From: Vreelandella sedimenti
GTDB lineage: Bacteria > Pseudomonadota > Gammaproteobacteria > Pseudomonadales > Halomonadaceae
DNA length: 64,000 nucleotides
Assembly: GCF_013416325.1 (NCBI RefSeq)
Contig: NZ_JACCGK010000019.1
Span: 1-64,000 of the forward strand
Reading direction: 5' to 3'
Part shown: piece after piece, positions 1 to 12,117 of the stretch
How positions within the stretch are numbered: the stretch's first letter is position 1
Layout: each line of letters opens with the position of its first letter
The notes under the pieces: model-generated
Seen by the model: only the letters and a program-made list of their open reading frames with translations
Database searches by the model: none
Told to the model about the DNA's origin: nothing
Position numbers and translations under genes: made by a program

Positions 1-34
1 GCGAATTCCACACCCAACGTCGAAGAGCCCTCGA

Positions 35-505
35 TTAATAGGGTGCCACGCTCACGTTAGCACCACTGCCGATCAAGCGAACACGCTGGCCCGCTTGGAA
101 TTGGCGATCCGCACGCTGAACAACAACCACGTCGGTGCCGTCATCACGACGAATTTCCATCTCCAACGCATTAACTCGGTTAGTCGCATCTTCAGCGGCC
201 GTACCTGCCACCGCACCGCCCAGGGCGCCTGCCACTGTAGCCAATTGACGACCTGAACCGCCACCTACCTGGTTGCCTAAAAGGCCACCAATAACCGCAC
301 CGCCACCGCTACCTAAAAGACCTCCTGCACGGCTTTCTGCTTGAATCTGCACTGGGCGAACCGCCACGATAGTGCCATAAGTAACGCTTTGGCTTGTTTT
401 AGCCTGGTTACCACTGTAGACATCGCCAGAGTAGCCTGATGTGTTGGCACAGCCTGCCAGCGTGAGAATGCTCAGTGCGGCAATAGGGAGAAGAAGACGT
501 TTCAT
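35..505 (-). CDS. SlyB/Pcp-like glycine-zipper outer-membrane lipoprotein
   Basis: A 156-residue protein of the SlyB/17-kDa antigen family, expected to be lipid-anchored in the outer membrane and to have a structural role in the envelope. The start is set by ATG at 505, preceded by a strong GGAGG; the frame is open further upstream but has no such site. Residues 1-19 form a lipoprotein signal peptide ending in LAGC, with lipidated Cys19. A Gly-rich glycine-zipper segment (GGLLGSGGGAVIGGLLGN and a second Gly/Ala stretch) lies mid-protein, followed by a short beta-rich C-terminal domain (VRLIGSG). The length matches E. coli SlyB (155). It is a single gene reading out of the window's left end. 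Family is clear; the exact orthologue is not. Confidence 0.85.
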   Translation of the reverse strand: MKRLLLPIAALSILTLAGCANTSGYSGDVYSGNQAKTSQSVTYGTIVAVRPVQIQAESRAGGLLGSGGGAVIGGLLGNQVGGGSGRQLATVAGALGGAVAGTAAEDATNRVNALEMEIRRDDGTDVVVVQRADRQFQAGQRVRLIGSGANVSVAPY

Positions 506-758
506 TAAAACCTCCAGAGTGTCTATTTTTATAACTGTCATCCATTGGCCTGTTATCCATATAGCGTTCATAACTGGGCAGGCACAGGGTAGATATAGTT
601 ATAGAACAGTGTTCGTTAAAGATAGCCGATGCTAATGGCTTTGACCAGCGTTCATGAAAAAAGATCAAAGTTGGTAGAGCAGTCGCCAAAAAAGCTTAAC
701 CGAGAGTTTAACAGCGTATTAAGAAAACAGTGTGCAAATACGTATAACCAAGCAAAAA
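506..758. other. intergenic region, lipoprotein promoter side
   Basis: No gene is supported here. The stretch carries the leader of the minus-strand lipoprotein gene; the AT-rich part around 520-620 is the likely promoter location. ORFs read through it lack ribosome binding sites and resemble no known protein. Confidence 0.5.
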
Positions 759-780
759 CAGGAGGCCCGAAGGCCTCCTG
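759..780 (-). terminator. intrinsic terminator of aceA
   Basis: A perfect 9-bp stem (CAGGAGGCC / GGCCTCCTG) closes a UUCG tetraloop on the minus strand and is followed by TTTTTGCTT. It lies about 40 bases after the aceA stop codon. Confidence 0.9.
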
Positions 781-822
781 TTGCAGGGGTACATAGTGAA
801 CTATGGCGCTGAAACCTGCTCA

Positions 823-2421
823 TTAGCCAAACTGGTTCATGGTGTTGTCTTTGCCACCGGCTTTGAGCGCAGCATCGCCGTGGAAGAACTCTTTGTGGTC
901 ATCACCGATATTGGAGCCTGCCATATCCTGATGGCGAACGGTTGCAATCCCTTGGCGAATTTCCTGACGCTGTACGCCTTTCACGTAAGCCAACATACCT
1001 TCATCGCCGAAGTAGCCTTTCGCTAAGTTGTCGGTAGACAGAGCAGCCGTGTGGTAAGTCGGCAGCGTGATCAAATGGTGGAAGATGCCCGCTTCGCGAG
1101 ACGAGTCGCGCTGGAAATTGCGTGTCCACTCATCGGCCAGCTGGCCAAGTTCGGTCTCGTCGTACTCCGCGCTCATCAGCTTATCACGCTGGTAAGCCGA
1201 AACGTCTTTACCCTCTTCCTGCCATGCATCGAACACCTGCTGGCGGAAGTTCAGCGTCCAGTTGAACGACGGAGAGTTGTTATAGACCAGTTTGGCATCC
1301 GGCACGACCTGGCGGATGCGGTTGACCATGCTGGCGATCTGACCAACATGGGGTTTTTCTGTTTCGATCCACAGTAGGTCGGCGCCGTTTTGTAGGCTGG
1401 TGATGCAGTCTAGTATAACGCGGTCTTCGCCGGTGCCGGGTTTGAATTGGTAGAGACCCGAAGCTAGGCGCTTGGGTTTAACCAGTTTGCCGTTCTGCTT
1501 GATGACCACATCACCGTTGTTGATATCGGCGGCATTTTCAATGACATCGCCGTCCAAAAAGTTGTTGTACTGGTCGCCGAGATCCCCTGGCTCGTTGGTA
1601 ACGGCAATTTTTTGCGTCAAACCAGCGCCGAGTGAGTCGGTACGGGCGACGATAACGCCATCTTCAATGCCGAGTTCCAAAAAGGCGTAACGCACGGCGT
1701 TGATTTTGGCTAGGAAGTCCTCGTGGGGCACAGTAACTTTACCGTCCTGGTGGCCGCACTGCTTCTCATCAGAGACCTGGTTTTCCAACTGGATGCAGCA
1801 GGCGCCCGCTTGAATAAACTTCTTGGCTAACAGATAGGTGGCTTCTGCATTACCAAAGCCAGCGTCGATATCGGCAATAATCGGTACGATATGAGTTTCG
1901 TAGTTATCGATTTTACTGATCAGTTCCTGCTCTTTTGATTTGTCGCCAGCCTCTTTGGCTTCATCAAGGGCGCGGAACAAGTGGTTAAGCTCCCAGGCAT
2001 CGGCTTGTTTTAGAAAGGTATAGAGCTCTTCGATCAGGTTCGCTACGGAGGTTTTTTCGTGCATTGACTGGTCGGGCAGCGGGCCGAACTCGGAGCGCAG
2101 TGCGGCAACCATCCAACCGGAAAGGTAGAGGTAGCTACGTTTGGTGGTGCCAAAGTGCTTCTTGATCGAGATTAGCTTCTGTTGACCAATGAAGCCGTGC
2201 CAGCAGCCTAGCGACTGAGTGTACTGTGCGGTATCGGCATCATAGGCGGCCATATCTTCGCGCATGATCTTGGCGGTGTAACGCGCAATATTCAGGCCGG
2301 TGTGAAAGCGGTTCTGTGCACGCATGCGAGCGGCGTACTCAGGTTTGATGGCTTCCCACTTGCCGCCTTGTGCTTCGCGTAGTTGGGCCATGGCTTTGAT
2401 ATCGTCGAGCAGTCCTGTCAT
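823..2421 (-). CDS. aceA: isocitrate lyase
   Basis: Splits isocitrate into glyoxylate and succinate, the first step of the glyoxylate shunt, in the cytoplasm. The protein is 532 residues, as in the long Pseudomonas/Acinetobacter-type enzyme. The catalytic segment DEKQCGHQDG carries the active-site Cys at about residue 222, within the family's K-x-C-G-H signature. Start: the frame opens at a TTG at 2457, but the ATG at 2421 has an AGAGGA site eight bases upstream and gives the usual length. A dedicated terminator follows at 759-780, so it is probably monocistronic. It competes for substrate with isocitrate dehydrogenase, encoded 7 kb away. Confidence 0.97.
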   Translation of the reverse strand: MTGLLDDIKAMAQLREAQGGKWEAIKPEYAARMRAQNRFHTGLNIARYTAKIMREDMAAYDADTAQYTQSLGCWHGFIGQQKLISIKKHFGTTKRSYLYLSGWMVAALRSEFGPLPDQSMHEKTSVANLIEELYTFLKQADAWELNHLFRALDEAKEAGDKSKEQELISKIDNYETHIVPIIADIDAGFGNAEATYLLAKKFIQAGACCIQLENQVSDEKQCGHQDGKVTVPHEDFLAKINAVRYAFLELGIEDGVIVARTDSLGAGLTQKIAVTNEPGDLGDQYNNFLDGDVIENAADINNGDVVIKQNGKLVKPKRLASGLYQFKPGTGEDRVILDCITSLQNGADLLWIETEKPHVGQIASMVNRIRQVVPDAKLVYNNSPSFNWTLNFRQQVFDAWQEEGKDVSAYQRDKLMSAEYDETELGQLADEWTRNFQRDSSREAGIFHHLITLPTYHTAALSTDNLAKGYFGDEGMLAYVKGVQRQEIRQGIATVRHQDMAGSNIGDDHKEFFHGDAALKAGGKDNTMNQFG

Positions 2422-2781
2422 GAGCTTATCCTCTTCGGTCGTGATCGTATTTTTCAAATCAGCACTTGCTTATGCTGCACCTGCGAAATGATGTTCAGGG
2501 TCATTGATTTTCGCGGTACTGTCTTTAAGCCAATCGTCTCTAAGCCAATCGTCTTGGAGCCCAGAGGCGCTAGTGCTAACAACATCTGATACAGCGTTGG
2601 AGGCTTGGTGAATCAGTCACGCTGCCTTGACGCTGCAATGCAATAACTATCCACGAGGATGGCGCCTTCAACAATTGACACTTGGGGGCAGAAGGCGTTG
2701 TAACCCGACGACAGGGAGGTGGAGGAAGGGAGGGTTTGTGTAGTCGTTTTTCGTCAAGATGGCGGCAAGAGCGCATAAAAA
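2422..2781. other. intergenic region between aceA and the acetyltransferase gene
   Basis: Holds the 5' leader and presumably the promoter of aceA. It contains a short direct repeat around 2524-2555 (taagccaatcgtct, twice). No protein-coding region is supported. Confidence 0.5.
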
Positions 2782-2801
2782 AGCACTGCCGAGGCAGTGC
2801 T
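2782..2801 (-). terminator. intrinsic terminator after the acetyltransferase gene
   Basis: On the minus strand AGCACTGCC pairs with GGCAGTGCT around a two-base TC turn, followed by TTTTTATG. It lies 23 bases downstream of the acetyltransferase stop codon and ends the roxA-acetyltransferase transcription unit. Confidence 0.88.
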
Positions 2802-2823
2802 AGAGATCAATCAATAGGGCTTG

Positions 2824-3249
2824 TTAAGCGAGCGAAAGCGTCATTTCTCGATGAGGGATGCCCGCATCCAGAAACTCATCGCCATGAGCGATGAAGCCTA
2901 GACGCTCATAGAACGCCAGTGCGTGCACCTGGGCACTCAGGGCCACTTGGGCGTGGCCCGCATGGCGTGCCGCTTCAATCGCGGCCTGCATCAGCAGTAC
3001 ACCAATACCGGTGCCGCGGGCGCTAGCGAGTACGGCGACGCGGCCTATATGCCCGTCGGGCAGCAGTCGTGCGGTGCCTACCGGCTGCTGATCAAGCATG
3101 GCGAGAAAGTGTTGGCACGCCGGATCCAGGCCATCCCACTCCTCGTCCTGAGGCACGCCCTGCTCTTCAATAAATACCTTGCGGCGGATCTCGCTGGCAG
3201 TCGGGCTCAGCGTTTCCCAACTGCCAGTACTAATGTGGGTAATCGCCAT
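2824..3249 (-). CDS. GNAT-family N-acetyltransferase (ElaA/YjcF-like)
   Basis: A 141-residue single-domain acetyltransferase expected to transfer acetyl from acetyl-CoA to an amine; the substrate is unknown. The acetyl-CoA pyrophosphate loop is visible as RGTGIG (about residues 78-83), preceded by the strand IGRVAVL and followed by a helix. The C-terminal ALAFYERLGFIAHGDEF is the usual GNAT motif B region. The N-terminal REVFIEEQGVP-like segment (here RRKVFIEEQGVP) is typical of the ElaA/YjcF branch. The start codon overlaps the upstream roxA stop (TAATG), implying translational coupling. Confidence 0.85.
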   Translation of the reverse strand: MAITHISTGSWETLSPTASEIRRKVFIEEQGVPQDEEWDGLDPACQHFLAMLDQQPVGTARLLPDGHIGRVAVLASARGTGIGVLLMQAAIEAARHAGHAQVALSAQVHALAFYERLGFIAHGDEFLDAGIPHREMTLSLA

Positions 3250-4439
3250 TAATACTCCTCGTCATCCTCACTTTCATCGCCCATAAAACCGAGGCTGCCG
3301 GTGTTGACCAACTGGGTGATGAGCGCTGCGGCACCGTCAAGCTCAAGGTCTTCGGCGTAGAGTGGGGTGGTATCGGCTAGGCGTTTGGCTAATTCAGTTG
3401 AACAGGCGTGGCCGTCGCCATCGACAAACAGTGTGGTACCGCTGGCATCGCGGCGCCAGGCAAAGCGTGAGCCGGGCATATGGTAAAGTGGCTCGCCCTC
3501 TTGTAGTTGAGCAACAAGCGCTGCTTCGGTTAGCGGTGTTTCAAGTGGCACTACTTGATCCACATACTTGGGCTGGGTCATCACCCGGCCAAACCACTGG
3601 GCAACTTGGGTCGGGTTGTCCAGTGTCGACATAATCAATTGACGCATACGCTCAACGGCGGCGTCGTCCAGTTCACCGACCTGCTGAACAGGCGCCATGC
3701 CCGCATCGCTGTAACGCTGAGAGGCAGGCAACTGCTCGCCCAAATAGTCGGCGTAGGAGGTGATCGCCTCATCGGCAGAAGGAGCGCGAAAGCCAACTGA
3801 AATGGTCATGCAGTCATCGCTCTGGCTAACGCCGTGATGCGCCCAGCCAGGAGGGAGATAAAGCATGTCGCCGGGGTCAAGCACCCAGTCGGAGTCGGGC
3901 TCTACGGTGAATTCTTTCAGGATGCGGAGATCGATACCTTGGATGATCGGTGCATCTTCCGTGAGCTTGCCGCCCAACTGCCAGCGGCGATGGCCGCTGG
4001 CCTGGAGTAAAAAGACATCGTACTGATCGATATGCGCGCCCACATTTCCGCCAGGAGGCGCGTAGCTGATCATCACGTCATCGAGCCGCCAACGAGGTAG
4101 GAAGTCAAACTCATTCATTAGCGCAGCCACCGATGGAACATAGTGGTCAACCGCTTGCACCAGAAGGCTCCAGTTGTTTTCCGGGAGCCGTTCAAAGGTG
4201 GCTTCATCGAAGGGGCCGTGGGAGACCTGCCAAGGGCCATCCGGGCCCTCCTCTTCAACCAAACGCGCTTCTACGCCAGGTTCGCAGGCGAGTCCAGCCA
4301 GCTCATCGGCTTCAATCGGGCTAATGAAGTCGGGCATTGCGCCACGAATCAGCAGCGGCTTTTGCTGCCAATAATTGGCCAGAAAGTCTGCAGCGGTAAG
4401 ATCGCCCAGCAATGTTAGTGGCTTATCGTGATGGTTCAT
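3249..4439 (-). CDS. roxA: ribosomal oxygenase RoxA (50S protein L16 arginine hydroxylase), JmjC/cupin
   Basis: A 2-oxoglutarate/Fe(II)-dependent JmjC-type hydroxylase (YcfD family) that modifies an arginine of ribosomal protein L16. The iron-binding facial triad is visible as HIDQYD (His and Asp) and, about 60 residues later, the His of GWAHHG. A 3-prime winged-helix-like tail follows. The protein is 396 residues from ATG 4439, which has CAGGA upstream; a GTG at 4475 in the same frame has no good site. In E. coli roxA lies just past purB and phoPQ; here it follows purB directly. It is coupled to the downstream acetyltransferase gene by a one-base overlap. Confidence 0.9.
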   Translation of the reverse strand: MNHHDKPLTLLGDLTAADFLANYWQQKPLLIRGAMPDFISPIEADELAGLACEPGVEARLVEEEGPDGPWQVSHGPFDEATFERLPENNWSLLVQAVDHYVPSVAALMNEFDFLPRWRLDDVMISYAPPGGNVGAHIDQYDVFLLQASGHRRWQLGGKLTEDAPIIQGIDLRILKEFTVEPDSDWVLDPGDMLYLPPGWAHHGVSQSDDCMTISVGFRAPSADEAITSYADYLGEQLPASQRYSDAGMAPVQQVGELDDAAVERMRQLIMSTLDNPTQVAQWFGRVMTQPKYVDQVVPLETPLTEAALVAQLQEGEPLYHMPGSRFAWRRDASGTTLFVDGDGHACSTELAKRLADTTPLYAEDLELDGAAALITQLVNTGSLGFMGDESEDDEEY

Positions 4440-4499
4440 GGCGTGTCCTGGTGTGGTGGTAGCAACGTTGGTCACAGCAAGTTGGTCACAACAAATGGG

Positions 4500-5915
<1,416 letters not shown>

Positions 5916-5968
5916 TTAGTCGAGAGTAAGTTAATTGAGAAGACGTCGATCTAGAGCAGAGTAGTCGT

Positions 5969-6610
5969 CTAGCTGAGGTTATCCAGTGCCCGGCGTAGCG
6001 CTTTACGCTGGAATACCAGTTTCCAGCGGCGCCCGCCTTGCTGGTGCCACAATAATCCAAAGCGAATCCCGGCCATTAAGCAAGCGCGCACACGCTCAGG
6101 CATCATGCGGCTTTGCAGCAGTGATGGATCCCCTTGCACCACAATGCGGGTTTTAAAGGTAGATATCGTCTCTTGGTACGCTTCCCCAAGACTGGCAACC
6201 ACGTTTTCATGGGTAGTGCCAAAGTGTTCGGCCTGCCCCTGAATGCGGGTTAATTTTTGGCCCAGTGAATCCATCATGTCGTTATTGGTACGCAGCTTAT
6301 TCATTAGCATCAGCAGCGAAAAACCGTAGCGCAACACCACCGGATTCGCCTGCTTACGCCCCACCAGAGCTTCTAAGGTATCCAGGCCGCGGCGCAGATT
6401 ATTGGGGTGCCCGCCATAAATCGCCTCGAAGCTTTCCGGGTTAGTATCCACGGTGGCCTCAATCAGTGTTTCCCAGGCGCGGGTGTCGACCTGCCCGGTG
6501 CGGGCCAGCTCATCGACCAGGCTGGCGGCTTGAAAGACACCAGCAAGGGCAAGTGCTTGGCGGGCTGCCGGAGAGTCGGGGGCGCGATGAATCGGGGTGG
6601 TAGGATTCAT
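5969..6610 (-). CDS. hflD: high frequency lysogenization protein HflD
   Basis: A 213-residue helical protein of the HflD family, peripheral to the inner membrane; in E. coli it restrains phage lambda CII. The start ATG at 6610 overlaps the mnmA stop (ATGA), so the two are translationally coupled; the longer reading frame upstream overlaps mnmA and is discarded. Typical segments include [18 protein letters not shown] near the N terminus and [14 protein letters not shown] in the middle. Its position between mnmA and purB is conserved across gammaproteobacteria and supports the call. Confidence 0.92.
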   Translation of the reverse strand: MNPTTPIHRAPDSPAARQALALAGVFQAASLVDELARTGQVDTRAWETLIEATVDTNPESFEAIYGGHPNNLRRGLDTLEALVGRKQANPVVLRYGFSLLMLMNKLRTNNDMMDSLGQKLTRIQGQAEHFGTTHENVVASLGEAYQETISTFKTRIVVQGDPSLLQSRMMPERVRACLMAGIRFGLLWHQQGGRRWKLVFQRKALRRALDNLS

Positions 6611-7788
6611 GCAGCAGCCTCCGCGGCTTTCTTCCAGGTAGCGCGAATAACGCCGCCGCCCAAGCAAATGTCGCCATCGTAAAGCACCAGCGACTGGCCA
6701 GGGGTGACCGCCCACTGGGGGTCGTCAAACGTGACCTCAACGCCACCGTCGGGCAGCGCGCGCATTTCACAGCCGCAGTCGCTTTGCCGATAGCGCGTCT
6801 TGGCGGTAAAGCGCCCCTGCTGAACCGGCGGCTCTCCCGCCACCCAATCCATGGCCTCTGTGGCCAAGGTGTCGGAGTAGAGCCGTTGGTCATGCTTGCC
6901 CTGCACCGCGATCAGTACATTGCGATCAAGATCTTTTGCCGCCACGTACCAGGGGTCTTCAGAGTAGTTGGCAAGCCCGCCAATGCCTAGACCCTGGCGC
7001 TGGCCCAGGGTGTAGTACATTAGCCCCATATGTTTGCCGATGACAACGCCATCCGGCGTTTCAATGGTACCGGGCTGGGCGGGCAGGTACTGCTGGAGGA
7101 AATCGCGAAACCGGCGCTCGCCGATAAAGCAGATGCCGGTGGAGTCTTTTTTCTTAGCGGTGATCAAATCGTGCTGTTCTGCAAGCGCGCGTACGGCGGG
7201 TTTTTCCAGCTCACCTATGGGGAACAGGGTACGAGCAATCGCGGCTTCTGGCACTGCATGCAGGAAGTAGCTTTGATCTTTATTGCCATCCAGGCCTTTC
7301 AGCAGGCGCGGGCGAACATCGCTATCCCCTTGGCGCACATTCCCTTTGCGAACATAGTGCCCGGTGGCGATTTTGTCGGCTCCGAGCATTTCAGCGTACT
7401 CAAGGAAGACCTTAAATTTGATCTCCCGGTTACACAGAATATCCGGGTTGGGCGTGCGGCCCGCTTTGTATTCGGCTAAAAAGTGCTCGAATACGTTATC
7501 CCAATACTCGGCGGCAAAATTAGCGGTGTGCAGTTTAATGCCCAGTTTGGCGCAGACCGCCTCGGCGTCGGCGAGATCCTCTTTGGCCGTGCAATATTCG
7601 GTGCCGTCGTCTTCATCCCAGTTTTTCATAAACAGGCCTTCGACCTCGTAGCCTTGTTGCATGAGGAGAAGGGCCGATACGGACGAGTCGACGCCGCCGG
7701 ACATACCGACAATCACTTTGCCATTAGCGGCTGTGGCGGATGACTCAGTGGTGGATGAGCCTGGCGTAGTTGGTTCAGTGGATGACAT
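6607..7788 (-). CDS. mnmA: tRNA-specific 2-thiouridylase MnmA
   Basis: Installs the 2-thio group on U34 of tRNA Glu, Gln and Lys, using ATP and sulfur relayed by Tus proteins. The PP-loop motif GMSGGVDSS lies near residue 28. The two catalytic cysteines are in [12 protein letters not shown] and [10 protein letters not shown]. The protein has an unusual low-complexity Ser/Thr-rich extension of about 22 residues before the PP-loop domain. The second of two nearby ATGs (7788) is chosen because a TGAGG site sits six bases before it but only touches the first (7794). Its substrate tRNA-Glu(UUC) is present in five copies in this window. Confidence 0.96.
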   Translation of the reverse strand: MSSTEPTTPGSSTTESSATAANGKVIVGMSGGVDSSVSALLLMQQGYEVEGLFMKNWDEDDGTEYCTAKEDLADAEAVCAKLGIKLHTANFAAEYWDNVFEHFLAEYKAGRTPNPDILCNREIKFKVFLEYAEMLGADKIATGHYVRKGNVRQGDSDVRPRLLKGLDGNKDQSYFLHAVPEAAIARTLFPIGELEKPAVRALAEQHDLITAKKKDSTGICFIGERRFRDFLQQYLPAQPGTIETPDGVVIGKHMGLMYYTLGQRQGLGIGGLANYSEDPWYVAAKDLDRNVLIAVQGKHDQRLYSDTLATEAMDWVAGEPPVQQGRFTAKTRYRQSDCGCEMRALPDGGVEVTFDDPQWAVTPGQSLVLYDGDICLGGGVIRATWKKAAEAAA

Positions 7789-7876
7789 GGGCATCCTCAG
7801 TTGAAGTAGGGTGCAAATAAGCAGTGTGCAGTTGGGCGAGGATTATACACGATGGGGGGTAATGGCTTCGAGTGCT

Positions 7877-8317
7877 TCACTCGCGAATCACCGACAGGGG
7901 ATAGCAAGGCCCGCTGAGTGCATCCTCGATACGTTTGAGTACCAGCGGGCTGCGTAGGAGCGCCTGCTGATCTAGCGACCGTATTTGCTCAATGGTAAGC
8001 CAGTGGGTGGCAAAAATATCCGGGTCGAGGGGGAGGTCGAGTTGATGAAGCGGCGCGGCAATAAAGCCGTGGCTGTGAAACGTTTGCCCTTCGTCGGTAT
8101 GAAATACGTATAAACCTAGATATCCGGTGAGCGATACCTGCCAAGCAGTCTCTTCCATTACCTCGCGCAGAATGGCCGCTATGGGGCCTTCGCCGGGTTC
8201 AATATGCCCAGCGGGCTGGTTAAACACACTCTGCGGGCCACCACGCTGTTCTTCTACCATCAAAAAGCGCTCGCCTTGCTGGATGACGCAGGCAGCCGTG
8301 CTGCGAATAAGGCTCAT
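7877..8317 (-). CDS. nudJ: NUDIX phosphatase NudJ
   Basis: A 146-residue NUDIX hydrolase. The NUDIX box is complete: GHIEPGEGPIAAILREVMEE, with the catalytic REVMEE helix binding Mg2+. E. coli NudJ hydrolyses HMP-PP and nucleoside di- and triphosphates; substrates here are inferred from orthology. The assignment rests on the box plus the exact E. coli neighbourhood (rluE upstream, mnmA downstream). Its ATG overlaps the rluE stop by one base (TGATG). Confidence 0.88.
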   Translation of the reverse strand: MSLIRSTAACVIQQGERFLMVEEQRGGPQSVFNQPAGHIEPGEGPIAAILREVMEETAWQVSLTGYLGLYVFHTDEGQTFHSHGFIAAPLHQLDLPLDPDIFATHWLTIEQIRSLDQQALLRSPLVLKRIEDALSGPCYPLSVIRE

Positions 8318-8952
8318 CAGGGTTTCCTGCGTTTTGTGGTGGGCCGCCTACGCTGATCTTTTTGCGGAGCTATTCGTTGCTGACGTGGGGGCGTATTCGT
8401 CGGTCTGGGCGCGTGTAGGGTTTCTTTGCGCCATTCGCCAGGTGCCAAACCATCCAGCCGCCAGGGGCCGATCGCTACGCGAATCAGGCGCAGGGTAGGG
8501 TAGCCTACATGGGCAGTCATACGGCGAACCTGGCGGTTACGGCCTTCGCTTATGGTTAGCTCCAGCCAGCTAGTAGAGGGGTGGCGTTGGGGGTCGATGG
8601 GTGGGTGGCGTGGTGCGGTCGTAGGCGGATCTATTCTGTGCGCCTTGGCCGGCTGCGTTGGGCCATCTTTCAGCGCAATGCCTTGGCGCAATGCCTCCAA
8701 CGCCGTGTCATCGATTTGCCCTTCCACCTGGGCCCAGTAGGTTTTGGGCTGCTTATGGCGCGGATGAGAAATACGGTGAATCAGCTCGCCATCATCGCTG
8801 AGCAACAGTAGGCCTTCAGAGTCGTAGTCAAGCCGTCCTGCGGGGTAAATATCTTTCACATCGACATAGTGTGCAAGGGTTTGCCGCCCCTCACGGTCAC
8901 TGAATTGGCTCAGTACCTTGAAAGGCTTATGCAGTAAATAAAGGTTGCTCAT
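8317..8952 (-). CDS. rluE: 23S rRNA pseudouridine(2457) synthase RluE
   Basis: An RsuA/RluE-class pseudouridine synthase that modifies 23S rRNA. The catalytic-Asp motif is visible as AGRLDYDSEGLLLLSDDG (about residues 38-55), followed by the EGRNRQVRRMTAHVG motif typical of the RsuA branch. After the domain comes a very basic tail rich in Arg, Pro and Gln (PTNTPPRQQRIAPQKDQRRR), a probable rRNA-binding extension. It is the first gene of the rluE-nudJ-mnmA-hflD-purB run and is divergent from icd, with 175 bases between them. Confidence 0.93.
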   Translation of the reverse strand: MSNLYLLHKPFKVLSQFSDREGRQTLAHYVDVKDIYPAGRLDYDSEGLLLLSDDGELIHRISHPRHKQPKTYWAQVEGQIDDTALEALRQGIALKDGPTQPAKAHRIDPPTTAPRHPPIDPQRHPSTSWLELTISEGRNRQVRRMTAHVGYPTLRLIRVAIGPWRLDGLAPGEWRKETLHAPRPTNTPPRQQRIAPQKDQRRRPTTKRRKP

Positions 8953-9067
8953 GACTTCTCGTTGCCCTTTTTACTTTCTATTCGCTCTCAGGAATGGGTA
9001 TGTCGACAATGCGCACGGCGGGCAGCGCTGGTATACTCCGGCTACCTGATGGGGCGCCCATCGTTGA

Positions 9068-11362
<2,295 letters not shown>

Positions 11363-11391
11363 TAGAGCCCGCCTGTGATTAGGCTGAATAA

Positions 11392-11420
11392 CCCCCGTCC
11401 GCTTGGCGGGCGGGGGTTTT
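11392..11420 (+). terminator. intrinsic terminator of icd
   Basis: An 11-bp GC-rich stem (CCCCCGTCCGC / GCGGGCGGGGG) with a three-base loop, followed by TTTT, thirty bases after the icd stop codon. Confidence 0.92.
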
Positions 11421-11603
11421 GCATTGCGCTCGCTTTTGCGCGCTGTAATATTTTAAGTTTTCCATGAACCCTTGCTGATCGAAAGCGTCTTACGTTTAGG
11501 CTAATAAGCTATAGTAGTTAAGAAACTACAGTAGTGAATTGGCGATGTGAGGTCTGATAAACGCTTCCATCGGTCAGTGTCGAGACAACCAACCGTGCAG
11601 CTT

Positions 11604-11978
11604 ATGCCCAACCAAGATAGTTCATACTTGACCGTGTTACCCGTAAAAGCGGGGACGACGCGGCCGGATATGCCCGATGAAGATGATGATATAGCGGTAC
11701 AGTCAGCAGAACCGGCGCTGGCGCAACCACCGCTTTATAAGGTGGTGCTTCACAACGACGATTACACGCCGATGGAATTTGTCATTGAAGTGCTGCAAGA
11801 TTTTTTTAACATGGACAGCGAGACGGCCGTTCAGGTCATGCTCGCCGTACATACCCAAGGAAAGGGCACTTGTGGCGTGTTTACGCGTGATATAGCCGAA
11901 ACAAAAAGCTATCAGGTAAATGAATATGCCCGTGAGTGTGAGCACCCGTTGATAAGTGATATAGAGGCCGCCAATTAA
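11604..11978 (+). CDS. clpS: ATP-dependent Clp protease adaptor ClpS
   Basis: The N-recognin that delivers substrates with destabilising N-terminal residues to ClpAP. The core [16 protein letters not shown] contains the substrate-pocket Asn-Asp pair; [18 protein letters not shown] and YARECEHPL are also family-typical. The start is uncertain: the frame opens with a GTG at 11547, while ATG 11604 gives 124 residues, like the Pseudomonas protein, and ATG 11670 gives 102. None has a strong ribosome site. It lies 139 bases upstream of clpA, its partner. In Pseudomonas cspD lies between clpS and icd; it is absent here. Confidence 0.93.
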   Translation: MPNQDSSYLTVLPVKAGTTRPDMPDEDDDIAVQSAEPALAQPPLYKVVLHNDDYTPMEFVIEVLQDFFNMDSETAVQVMLAVHTQGKGTCGVFTRDIAETKSYQVNEYARECEHPLISDIEAAN

Positions 11979-12117
11979 AAGCGTTGAGAAATAATTGGTG
12001 GTGAGGCTTGCAACCGTGCCATTTGTACCCGATGTTGAGAGTGCCGGTCGACTAAATTGATCCGACGCAAGCCCTAGGTGGCGACACGCCCTAGGTAGTA
12101 GCGAAAAGGGGACTGCC

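Noticed and set aside
11547-11603. Extension of clpS to the GTG at 11547
   Set aside because: Adds 19 residues unlike ClpS N termini; length from ATG 11604 fits relatives better, though neither start has a strong ribosome site.
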